The notes: generated by a model not told the origin, from the letters alone. A stretch of DNA of 5,924 nucleotides from Candidatus Moranbacteria bacterium UBA2206 (GCA_002328565.1 DCUU01000012.1:1-5924); one strand, 5' to 3'. Positions 1 through 5,824 are shown, counted from the stretch's first letter. A program made the numbers and translations.

Positions 1-116
1 TTAACATTTAGACTTAGTTAGTGACTATTTATATACATTATCTTAGCACACATGTTAAAAATTTGCAAACACCAAGTTTTATATTAAAGATTGTAGACGC
101 CTTCTCAAACGTTAAT
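1..116. other. Gene-free left edge
   Basis: This AT-rich stretch lies downstream of the kinase stop codon. I see no open frame of useful length and no clear Rho-independent terminator for the kinase. The only structured item is the weak minus-strand promoter-like pair listed separately. Confidence 0.6.
40..68 (-). promoter_or_regulatory. Possible promoter firing left out of the window
   Basis: Read on the minus strand there is TTGCAA at 68-63 and TAAGAT at 45-40, separated by exactly 17 bases. Both hexamers match the sigma-70 type consensus imperfectly. If real, it would drive a minus-strand gene beyond the left edge, transcribed in the same direction as the kinase. In AT-rich DNA such pairs arise easily by chance, so this is weak. 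Confidence 0.25.
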
Positions 117-2384
117 TCATTTCTTCCCCCCTTCTTTCCCAATCACTTTCAATGAATCTTCGGGGATAAAGTCGATGTTGAGACCGATGATGAAGCGGCT
201 GCCTTTTTCCAGTCCATCGGATTCCGCCCAGATTTTTCCGTTATGGGAATTGATGATTTTTTCGCAAACATAGAGCCCCAGTCCGACTCCTTCAGTGTGA
301 GTGGTACTGCTATCTTTTCCTCGTTGAAATTTTTCAAAGATATATCGAATTTCTTCTTTGGCAATTCCCATTCCGGAATCAGAAACAATCACTCTGACTT
401 GATTATCCAACTCTTCCACCGTCACGCCAACCGTTCCCTTTTTGGTATATTTAATTGAATTATCCACCAAATTTGAAATCACTTCTCGCATCTTATCATT
501 GTCAAAATATATTGCCGGAATTTTTTTCTTCGGTGCTCGATATTCAAGTTTCAATTTTTTATTTTTAGCTGCCAATTCAAAACTATCCACCACATCTTTC
601 GCCAATTTTGTGATATCGTTTTTTTCAAAGCGAAAAACTAATTTGCCGGATTCAATTCGAGAAATATTCAACAAATCTTCAACCAATTTAATCAATCTTT
701 CATTGGAGATAAAAACTTTTTCCAAAACATCTCTTGTCACCTTCGGAATTCTTCCATAGGTTCCATCAAGCAACAAAGAGATGAAGCCCTTGATTGAAGT
801 GAGTGGTGTTCGAAGTTGGTGAGAGGCGATCGAAATGAATTCCGTCTTCGCTCGATCAAGCTGATGAAGCTTCTCATAGGCCGTCACCAACTTCTCATTC
901 ATATCCTTCAACTCACTATTCGTGCTTCGAAGTTCAATTGTTGCATCTTCCACTTTTTGCTCCAATTTCTCATTAAATTCCTTGACCTCTGAATATAATT
1001 GAGAATTTTCAATAGACACCGCCGCCTGAGCTCCAATAATTTCCAAAACCTGCATATCTTCATCATTATACATATCCCCTGACTCCTTTGGCCCCAAAAC
1101 CAACAATCCAATCGTTTTGTCTTTAACATTAAGAGGAGTCAAAATATCGACATTGAGTTTTGTCAAAAGATCTATTGTCTTCTTTGTTTTCTTGTTATAG
1201 TAAATATTTCGAACTTCTTCAACAACAATTGATTTATTTTGCTCAGTGAAATAACGATGCAAAAAATCATTTCCCACAAAAACATCGTTCTTCTTGATCT
1301 TAATCCCTCTGTTATATTGAACGGAATATTCTTTTTTCTCTTTATCATAAGAAATTACAGCAAAAGTCTTGGTGTGAAAAGTCTTTTCTAGCGTTAAATA
1401 AATAAAATCATAAACTTTCTCAACATCCAACATCATTCTCAGCTTGTCACTGACCTCGGCAATCACCTTCTGGCTATCATAAAGAGAAGAGAAGAAATAT
1501 TTATTGGCAATCCTGAAAAAATAATCTTTAAACTTTGGAAAGATTGAAATAGCCACAATCAATATCAAAAGATCCACCCAAAAAGCAACCTTGGATACAA
1601 AAAAACTTAACAATATTTTCGTAGCAGAAGCCAATACGATAATACTAAAAACAGAAGAAAAATAAACAGATGAACCTCGCATCACAAGACGAACATCCAT
1701 GAGTCTATGTGCAACAATCGCATACGCCGTGAATCCAACCATTAAAACTGTAAGAACTTGCCCCAGCCAGTTAAGCCAAAAATAACCTGCCCATGGCATA
1801 ACCAAATTAGTCACAAAAGCCAAATTAGCTGCCAAAGAATACCCCATTAGCAAATAAAGAATTTGATTTCTTTCCGAACGAATATTTTTCAATATCTTCT
1901 TAAATAGCCTCAAAAAACCAAAAGAAAAGAAACAAAGAGTGTAAATAAAATAAATTACATAAACAGAAGAAAAAATAATTTCATGCTCTTCTCCCGGAAT
2001 AATATTCACCTCCCGTATAGTTAATCCCGGAATAACAATTGAAAGAATAACCAAAAAATTTATTCCAAAAATCACAAGAGCCCTTAGGATTATATTTTTT
2101 TCTTCCTGGGAAGGAAAAATATAGGTAAAATACAAAAAACTGCTCGCCACTATTGTCGGTATAACGTAGAGAATCGTGCACCAAAAAAGAGCCGTTCCGG
2201 AAGTTGATGCAGAACGATAAAAAAACATTGCCATAATCCAACCGATTATCGCAATAATATTCAAAAAATACACTCGACTAACTCGTCGATTTCTTCCACT
2301 ATAAATAATTAACAATCCCAAAATAAAATTCAAAACGGCTGTTACTAACAATGCAATATTAATTTTATCAAAAAGAATTTCCAT
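117..2384 (-). CDS. Membrane sensor histidine kinase (multi-TM, GAF, HisKA, HATPase_c)
   Basis: This 755-residue protein is an inner-membrane two-component sensor kinase. Residues 8-224 hold about seven hydrophobic helices of the kinase N-terminal 7TM type. They are followed by the HRLMDVRLV linker seen in many such kinases and about two more helices (238-283). Residues 310-460 look like a cytoplasmic GAF domain, and 462-515 are a charged coiled coil. The HisKA domain has the H-box SIASHQLRTPLTS with phospho-accepting His522. The ATPase domain has the N-box ISNLVDNSIKYT (634-646), G1 DSGMGIA (669-675), F-box IFEKFQ and G2 GVGLGLYV (699-706). All catalytic boxes are intact, so it should autophosphorylate. 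The ligand is unknown. No response regulator lies in the window, so the partner is elsewhere. ATG at 2384 is chosen because it directly precedes the first helix. There is no Shine-Dalgarno; the stop is TGA. Confidence 0.93.
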   Translation of the reverse strand: MEILFDKINIALLVTAVLNFILGLLIIYSGRNRRVSRVYFLNIIAIIGWIMAMFFYRSASTSGTALFWCTILYVIPTIVASSFLYFTYIFPSQEEKNIILRALVIFGINFLVILSIVIPGLTIREVNIIPGEEHEIIFSSVYVIYFIYTLCFFSFGFLRLFKKILKNIRSERNQILYLLMGYSLAANLAFVTNLVMPWAGYFWLNWLGQVLTVLMVGFTAYAIVAHRLMDVRLVMRGSSVYFSSVFSIIVLASATKILLSFFVSKVAFWVDLLILIVAISIFPKFKDYFFRIANKYFFSSLYDSQKVIAEVSDKLRMMLDVEKVYDFIYLTLEKTFHTKTFAVISYDKEKKEYSVQYNRGIKIKKNDVFVGNDFLHRYFTEQNKSIVVEEVRNIYYNKKTKKTIDLLTKLNVDILTPLNVKDKTIGLLVLGPKESGDMYNDEDMQVLEIIGAQAAVSIENSQLYSEVKEFNEKLEQKVEDATIELRSTNSELKDMNEKLVTAYEKLHQLDRAKTEFISIASHQLRTPLTSIKGFISLLLDGTYGRIPKVTRDVLEKVFISNERLIKLVEDLLNISRIESGKLVFRFEKNDITKLAKDVVDSFELAAKNKKLKLEYRAPKKKIPAIYFDNDKMREVISNLVDNSIKYTKKGTVGVTVEELDNQVRVIVSDSGMGIAKEEIRYIFEKFQRGKDSSTTHTEGVGLGLYVCEKIINSHNGKIWAESDGLEKGSRFIIGLNIDFIPEDSLKVIGKEGGKK

Positions 2385-2411
2385 TTTTTTATTTATTTTC
2401 TAAGTACAAAA

Positions 2412-2420
2412 ATTATATCA
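2412..2420 (-). promoter_or_regulatory. Extended -10 promoter of the histidine kinase
   Basis: On the minus strand the sequence TGATATAAT contains a perfect TATAAT at 2417-2412 preceded by the TGn extension at 2420-2418. The -35 position (about 2440-2435) reads TTTCTT, which is poor, as is usual for extended -10 promoters. Transcription would begin near 2405, leaving a leader of about 20 nt with no Shine-Dalgarno. It sits just past the terminator of the preceding gene, so the kinase appears to be transcribed alone. Confidence 0.5.
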
Positions 2421-2426
2421 CAATTT

Positions 2427-2476
2427 AAAATAAAAAGAAAAGAAGGCCTGTGAGTGTTTTAATCACAAGCCTTCTT
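2427..2476 (-). terminator. Rho-independent terminator of the oxidoreductase-like gene
   Basis: Arms 2440-2453 and 2463-2476 pair over 14 positions around a 9-nt loop. The one apparent mismatch (2448/2468) becomes a U-G wobble in the minus-strand RNA. The minus-strand transcript then runs into a U-rich tail with two long T runs (2439-2427). The hairpin starts 10 bases after the TAG stop of the 2487-3422 gene. Orientation, wobble and tail all assign it to that gene. Confidence 0.88.
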
Positions 2477-2486
2477 AAAGAGATTC

Positions 2487-3422
2487 CTAATTTAGCAAAT
2501 CTCTGATAACCACCTCAAGAGAATCATCGAGAATGGCACCACAACAAGGCACGCCACCCCTATATTCTCCAGGGAAAGACGGGAAGCAAAAGGTTGGTTT
2601 TACGCCAACCATATGGAATCCCTTAATCCCTTTGTCCCGAAATTTTTCAGCAACTTCTCTGCAAGGCGCAGGGTACGCCTCATTTAAGAGAAGATCCCCT
2701 CGTCTCATTAACGGCAAATAATGTTGCAAGTCCTTGCCACCAATAAGATTCAAAAGAAGAAAAGGAGATCCCCCAATCCGATTTGGCCAGTCTTGGTAAT
2801 TAACTTTGCCATAAGCATCTTTCGGCAAATCAACTACCACAACTGGAACTCCATTTTTTTGAAGCTCCTGATTAACAAGCCGACCGGTGTGACCATTGCC
2901 ACCCAACAAAATCACCAGATGATCTTGGCGTAATTGCTGAACGGCCTTAGCCACGGAAACAGCAGTAATCTGTGTCTCTAAGGTGTTTTCTCTTATACCG
3001 AATGCCTTCATTTTACCAGGCATTGTTCCAGCACAAGAAATTTCCTTAGCCCCAATTTTTTGCCGAAGTTTTTCAATATTGGAATAGGCAATACTAAGCC
3101 TTTCTTCCGTAAATTCATTCGGCAAAATGTAGATCACCGCCATAATACCCCACTTGCCGTTCTGACGATAAAGCCCACCGATCCAAGGGGTATTTTTCAT
3201 ATATCGGTTTCGCATCCACTTGAAAGTGAACGCGTCTGCAAAACTTTCCCTTTCCGGGTAGACCACAAAAAGTCTTTCGACTTTCACGAGCCACCGAAGC
3301 AGAAAAGGACGCAGAACTAAGTTAATAATCAAAAAACCTATCCGATTCGGGAGCTTTTTCAGCCACCGACGGATAGAACCAAAATACAAAAATCCAGTAG
3401 CTTCAAAAGTTTGAACTCCCAT
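2487..3422 (-). CDS. Rossmann-fold oxidoreductase-like protein, possibly acyl-ACP-reductase / amino-acid-dehydrogenase-like
   Basis: The protein has 311 residues. Residues 168-200 form a dinucleotide-binding unit: a hydrophobic strand, the loop GGNGHTG (174-180), a helix, then a strand VVVVD ending in Asp198, which suggests a preference for NAD. Before it, AGTMPGKMKAFG and a following TQITAVSVAKAV helix are laid out like the region ahead of the Rossmann loop in cyanobacterial long-chain acyl-ACP reductase and related predicted dehydrogenases (COG5322 type). That family match is recalled, distant and unproven; the substrate is unknown. Residues 28-47 are hydrophobic and could form a membrane or buried helix. 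The C-terminal third carries several cysteines (FCFP, VPCC). ATG at 3422 is supported by GGGAGG six bases upstream. G+C in sampled lines is about 47-52%, against about a third in a sampled line of nadE. It has its own terminator and so is probably monocistronic. Confidence 0.85.
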   Translation of the reverse strand: MGVQTFEATGFLYFGSIRRWLKKLPNRIGFLIINLVLRPFLLRWLVKVERLFVVYPERESFADAFTFKWMRNRYMKNTPWIGGLYRQNGKWGIMAVIYILPNEFTEERLSIAYSNIEKLRQKIGAKEISCAGTMPGKMKAFGIRENTLETQITAVSVAKAVQQLRQDHLVILLGGNGHTGRLVNQELQKNGVPVVVVDLPKDAYGKVNYQDWPNRIGGSPFLLLNLIGGKDLQHYLPLMRRGDLLLNEAYPAPCREVAEKFRDKGIKGFHMVGVKPTFCFPSFPGEYRGGVPCCGAILDDSLEVVIRDLLN

Positions 3423-3428
3423 GATACG

Positions 3429-3434
3429 CCTCCC
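3429..3434 (-). promoter_or_regulatory. Strong Shine-Dalgarno of the oxidoreductase-like gene
   Basis: On the minus strand GGGAGG is followed by six bases and then the ATG at 3422. It fixes the start of this gene. The kinase, nadE and the S51-like gene have no comparable purine-rich site, so this gene's translation initiation differs from its neighbours. Confidence 0.75.
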
Positions 3435-3503
3435 TGTATGTTTTAATTTTCAAAGTTATCATCATTTACACAACTCACAATCATTCAAAATGCTTATGAG
3501 ATG

Positions 3504-3531
3504 TGTAAACAATTTTTTCAAATTGTTTACA
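3504..3531. repeat. Perfect 12-bp palindrome between nadE and the oxidoreductase-like gene
   Basis: Arms TGTAAACAATTT (3504-3515) and its exact complement (3520-3531) surround a 4-nt spacer. In minus-strand RNA this is a 12-bp stem with a GAAA tetraloop, starting 7 bases after the nadE stop. It lacks a U tract on the minus side, while the plus side is followed by a T-rich run although no plus-strand gene precedes it. It could be a poor nadE terminator, an mRNA 3' end stabiliser, or an operator ahead of the 3422 start. The sequence alone does not decide. Confidence 0.65.
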
Positions 3532-3538
3532 ATATTTT

Positions 3539-4507
3539 TTAATCAACAAGTCCTGCAGTTTTCAACTCACTTCTCGAAACTCCGCTTGGACCAGCTATTT
3601 TATGTTTTGTGCTTTTTTCAATCACTCTGAATAATTTTATTAATTCCAACTGAGAATCGTCATAGCCCATTTGTCTCAAAGATTCTTCATCTTTTTCTAT
3701 ATTCTCACCGGTAATTATTCCATTTTTAATATCCTCTTTCAGCGCCCAGGCGATGTTTCCCTCTTCTTTCAAATCTCCATAAGAAAGTTTTATATCAAAT
3801 CCTTTCTTCTTTGCCCATTCAGAAAGTTCAGTCTCATCATTATGTTCATCCCCGATCGAGAAGAGGTCTGCCGATGGAGTCTTTTCTGCAATTTTTTGAA
3901 AAATTTCATTTTCATAAACTTTTCCAAAGTATTCACAAATTTGACGAACTTCCATTTTTGTCAGACCGGACAAAATATTATTATCAACGGCACCATCTCC
4001 AAATTTATCAAAATATCTCAAAAATCCATCTTCTTCTCCATTTCCTGTTCCAAATATTCTTCCGCCTCCATTGTCAATCGCTTTTGCTACGAATCCAAGA
4101 ATCGGAGTAGTAAGTCGCGATTTCAGAGATGCATAAGAATTATTAAAACCATTCTCAATTCCTTCTTGATTATTTTCTTCAAACCAACTCAATTCATTCC
4201 CAATAAAATTCTGTTTCAACTGACTCAAAACATCATCATAAACATTATTTAAATTCATTATTACTAATTTGAATCCCAAAGCTTCTTGAAGTTTTTTCAC
4301 ATCCTCCTTGTGCTCCTTTTTGCTTTTCACATCTCGGAAAACCACAACTGTATTTTCAGGACCCATTGCTCTTGTCAAAATTGTTGCCACCACCGAAGAA
4401 TCAACACCGCCGGAACCGGCAACTACAACTTTTTTACAATCTCCGGCAAATTCTTTCGCTTTTTTTTCTAAATACTCAATTGTTTCTTCGATTGGTTTAT
4501 TGAACAT
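3539..4507 (-). CDS. nadE: NAD+ synthetase, ammonia-dependent type
   Basis: The enzyme amidates deamido-NAD+ to NAD+ using ATP, the last step of NAD biosynthesis, in the cytoplasm. The 322-residue protein shows the N-type ATP pyrophosphatase loop SGGVDSS (32-38). A core GTGNGEED (153-160) is followed by YFDKFGDGAVD, matching the NadE pattern of a GTxN loop and K(F/Y)GDG. KTPSADL (209-215) is the NadE signature, and a C-terminal KHKIAGPS resembles the family's closing KHKR-PP segment. There is no nitrilase-type glutaminase domain, so ammonia is the expected nitrogen donor. At 322 residues it is longer than typical NadE (about 275), with extra sequence around 95-125 and in the C-terminal half. 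ATG at 4507 lacks a Shine-Dalgarno; the stop is TAA. No other NAD pathway gene is nearby. Confidence 0.94.
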   Translation of the reverse strand: MFNKPIEETIEYLEKKAKEFAGDCKKVVVAGSGGVDSSVVATILTRAMGPENTVVVFRDVKSKKEHKEDVKKLQEALGFKLVIMNLNNVYDDVLSQLKQNFIGNELSWFEENNQEGIENGFNNSYASLKSRLTTPILGFVAKAIDNGGGRIFGTGNGEEDGFLRYFDKFGDGAVDNNILSGLTKMEVRQICEYFGKVYENEIFQKIAEKTPSADLFSIGDEHNDETELSEWAKKKGFDIKLSYGDLKEEGNIAWALKEDIKNGIITGENIEKDEESLRQMGYDDSQLELIKLFRVIEKSTKHKIAGPSGVSRSELKTAGLVD

Positions 4508-4547
4508 TTTTTTATTTTAAATTAAATATAAAACACTTATTAAACAA

Positions 4548-4576
4548 AAAACCAACACTAAAAATATGTCGGTTTT
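4548..4576 (-). terminator. Terminator-like hairpin upstream of nadE
   Basis: In minus-strand RNA, AAAACCGAC and GUUGGUUUU pair over nine positions (one G-U) around an 11-nt loop, followed by U-rich sequence. On the plus strand the same position would be an A-C mismatch, which favours the minus orientation. It lies 40 bases before the nadE start. It would either end a short upstream RNA or act as an attenuator. The stem is AU-rich, so termination strength is doubtful. Confidence 0.4.
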
Positions 4577-4848
4577 GTTTTTGTTTTTAAATTTTCTATT
4601 GTTATTCCCGTCTCAGACAACATCAAATCGGGGACAAATGGTTGTGTATTGAATATCTTTATTTTTAATTTTAACGACTGAATGTTTTTCATATAGTTCA
4701 GACATTCGAAATCCTGAGTGAAGTAAAACCTTTTTTCGATTACAATCTTTATTTAGTCCCCTTTAAATAAAGCTTTTACATTACACCAGAAACAAAATGT
4801 CTCAAAACCTTGATTATCCCCTCCTTCAATCTTAACCCCTTCTTTATA
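4558..4848 (-). other. Doubtful ORF remnant within the nadE leader
   Basis: One minus-strand frame is open from 4848, broken by TAA at 4755-4753, and open again to TAG at 4560-4558 (31 plus 64 codons). Its conceptual product is rich in F, Y, W and C, for example the segment FETFCFWCNVKALFKGD. The only ATG in the second half is at 4692, giving 44 residues with no Shine-Dalgarno. It may be a degraded gene, a conserved extragenic element that happens to translate, or chance. It also overlaps the promoter -10, which argues against translation of the first half. Confidence 0.2.
4747..4772. repeat. Perfect 9-bp inverted repeat
   Basis: CTTTATTTA at 4747-4755 and TAAATAAAG at 4764-4772 are exact complements with an 8-base spacer. 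In minus-strand RNA the loop is G-rich (AAGGGGAC). No U tract follows on the minus strand, so it is not an evident terminator. It lies inside the putative nadE leader or small RNA. Confidence 0.6.
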
Positions 4849-4871
4849 TCATATCCCCCAAATCTTGTCAA
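4843..4871 (-). promoter_or_regulatory. Near-consensus sigma-70-type promoter, minus strand
   Basis: On the minus strand there is a perfect TTGACA at 4871-4866, a 17-base spacer, and TATAAA at 4848-4843 with a TGn extension directly before it. This is the best promoter in the window. Transcription would start near 4836 and run towards nadE, whose start is about 330 bases away. Confidence 0.7.
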
Positions 4872-5027
4872 GCCTTCATGAAACAAGTTATCCACAGGCA
4901 ACAAATAGCCCCCTATTAATAAGCTTTTAACGACAAAAAAGTGTTAACCGCACGCGGACAAAATTCTATATCTATTTTAAAAAATATTTCAATGTATCCG
5001 GAATGTATTAATCTTGTACACCATACA
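4872..5027. other. Divergent intergenic region
   Basis: This stretch lies between the minus-strand promoter (4843-4871) and the plus-strand promoter of the S51-like gene (5028-5056). The two transcription units point away from each other. It contains one DnaA-box match and the left part of an inverted repeat, both listed separately. Apart from very short frames (13-18 codons) I see no gene. Confidence 0.6.
4888..4896 (+). promoter_or_regulatory. Single DnaA-box match
   Basis: TTATCCACA is an exact match to the consensus DnaA box. It lies 16 bases upstream of the minus-strand -35 element. I found no second good box, no AT-rich unwinding array and no dnaA, dnaN or parAB gene, so this is not evidence for an origin. 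It could be a DnaA-responsive regulatory site or chance. Confidence 0.3.
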
Positions 5028-5037
5028 TTGAATATTT
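4982..5037. repeat. Long imperfect inverted repeat over the S51-like gene promoter
   Basis: The arms at 4982-4997 and 5023-5037 are complementary over 15 positions apart from one extra T in the left arm, with a 25-base spacer. The core AATGTAT occurs twice as a direct repeat 11 bases apart (4991-4997 and 5002-5008) and once inverted (5023-5029). These spacings are about one and two helical turns. The right arm covers the -35 element at 5028-5033, which is where a repressor operator would sit. Confidence 0.55.
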
Positions 5038-5056
5038 GGATCGTTTAGTGTATGAT
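5028..5056 (+). promoter_or_regulatory. Promoter of the S51-like gene
   Basis: TTGAAT at 5028-5033 and TATGAT at 5051-5056 are separated by exactly 17 bases. Each differs from the sigma-70 consensus by one base. A start near 5063 would leave a leader of about 35 nt before the ATG at 5098. Confidence 0.55.
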
Positions 5057-5097
5057 TGTAGTGTAAATATATATGAACTACGCAAAGCGATACAAAT

Positions 5098-5792
5098 ATG
5101 CAAAACGTAACTGGAAACAACCGTATATACTTGTCGGGGGGAGGTAATGAAAAACAATCATTCCCCCTCGACAAGTTTTTTTTAATGCATTACCCCAAAA
5201 TGGTTGTTTTTTATATGTTCCCATAGCACTTCGGGATAGCAAATTATATTCAACAGCACACATTTGGATAAAAAAAGTTTTGCAACTTCATAACCAAAAC
5301 AATATAAAATTTGAAATAGCGGATGATCTCGCACAATATCAATTTGAGGATTTAAAAAAATTTGATGCTATATATATCGGTGGCGGTAATACATGGAATT
5401 TAATGCAGGAACTCAGAAATTCAGATTTTTCTCAAAAACTCATAAAATATCTTCAAAATGGTGGCGTAATATACGGTGGCAGTGCCGGAGCTATTGTGCT
5501 TGGAAAAAATATAGATACTCATGATGATGAAAATAAAATAAATTTCGAAGATATATCTGGTTTTAATCTTCTTAGAGATTATTCAGTAGCATGTCACTAT
5601 ACAAATGAACAGAGCGAACGATTCAAAGATTGGGCAATCTCTCACAACTCACCGATACTGTGCCTGTCGGAAGAATCTGGATTCATATTAGAAAACGGTT
5701 TCGCTTTATGTTTAGGAAATAAACCCTGCATTATGTATCTTGCCAACGGTATAAAAAAAGAAATTCAACCCAAGGAGTCTTTTGAAATATAA
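5098..5792 (+). CDS. S51-type serine peptidase / class I glutamine-amidotransferase-like protein, split by a -1 frameshift
   Basis: Peptidases of this group (dipeptidase E and cyanophycinase relatives) use a nucleophilic Ser on a sharp turn plus a His. The N-terminus is in one frame from ATG 5098 and reads IYLSGGGNEKQSFPLDKFF. The rest is in the -1 frame from 5184 and reads NALPQNGCFLYVPIAL onwards. Joined at the T8 tract it gives 231 residues, the normal family length (E. coli PepE has 229). Visible motifs are GGGNT (95-99), the nucleophile elbow GGSAGA with Ser129, and CHY with His167. Without a shift, translation stops at TAG 5224-5226 after 42 residues. A TTG at 5280 gives only a 170-residue fragment lacking the first strands; it is an internal Leu. 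No Shine-Dalgarno precedes ATG 5098. The substrate is unknown. The frame break may be recoding, sequencing error or a fresh mutation. Confidence 0.86.
5176..5184 (+). other. T8 tract with canonical -1 slippery heptamer T TTT TTA
   Basis: In the frame of ATG 5098 the codons are TTT TTT TTA, so 5178-5184 is T TTT TTA in exact X XXY YYZ phase, the HIV gag-pol type heptamer. A -1 slip here resumes with AAT GCA TTA at 5184 and restores the rest of the S51-like protein. The eight-T run is also prone to transcriptional slippage and to sequencing error. I see no convincing downstream stem or pseudoknot. The G-rich SD-like stretch at 5136-5144 is more than 30 bases upstream, further than in dnaX-type sites. 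Confidence 0.6.
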
Positions 5793-5793
5793 A

Positions 5794-5824
5794 AAGTACC
5801 CGCGCCATTAAGGAATGGGTACTT
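5794..5824. terminator. Hairpin between convergent genes, probably a bidirectional terminator
   Basis: AAGTACCC (5794-5801) and GGGTACTT (5817-5824) are exact complements. The interior offers an alternative CCATT/AATGG pairing. It begins one base after the TAA of the S51-like gene. On the minus strand it is followed directly by a T-rich tail, making it a good terminator for the gene entering from the right edge. On the plus strand the T run comes only about 20 bases later, so termination there is less certain. Confidence 0.6.

Larger units (their letters stand above)
4508..4836 (-). other. Long nadE leader or separate small RNA
   Basis: About 330 bases separate the start point predicted from the minus-strand promoter at 4843-4871 from the nadE start. 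The segment contains a perfect 9-bp hairpin (4747-4772) and ends in a terminator-like hairpin (4548-4576). It may be a long untranslated leader with attenuation, or a distinct RNA of about 290 nt followed by a separate nadE promoter. A weak candidate for the latter on the minus strand is TTGGTT at 4556-4551 with TTATAT or TATATT 18-19 bases on. I do not recognise tmRNA, RNase P, 6S RNA, SRP RNA or a known riboswitch in it. Confidence 0.4.

Noticed and set aside
117..119. TGA as a recoded glycine codon, as in Gracilibacteria or SR1 bacteria
   Set aside because: No in-frame TGA occurs inside any of the recognised genes, and the kinase ends sensibly at TGA after its ATPase domain, so the standard bacterial code suffices.
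243..759. Plus-strand frames of 71 and 105 codons
   Set aside because: Both lie antisense to the ATPase and HisKA part of the histidine kinase and have no independent support.
3671..4252. 193-codon plus-strand open frame
   Set aside because: It is entirely antisense to nadE, is rich in F, S and I as expected for the complement of a low-GC gene, and has no recognisable domain.
4690..4725. tRNA-like T-arm (TTCGAAT loop) on the minus strand
   Set aside because: The flanking bases do not form a 5-bp T stem, and no acceptor, D or anticodon arm can be placed around it.
4872..5027. Replication origin suggested by the DnaA box
   Set aside because: Only one good box, no unwinding region and no origin-linked genes are seen.
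5073..5147. 24-codon plus-strand frame starting at ATG 5073
   Set aside because: It overlaps the true N-terminal frame (YLSGGG...), ends at TAA and has no family signal. It is a shadow frame.
4989..5263. Minus-strand frames of about 61 codons around the start of the S51-like gene
   Set aside because: They overlap the promoter and the N-terminal coding region of the S51-like gene on the opposite strand and resemble no family.
5280..5792. TTG at 5280 as the start of a 170-residue protein
   Set aside because: Coding similarity continues upstream in the same frame to 5184 (NGCFLYVPIAL and onwards), so TTG encodes an internal Leu and the short product would lack the first strands of the fold.
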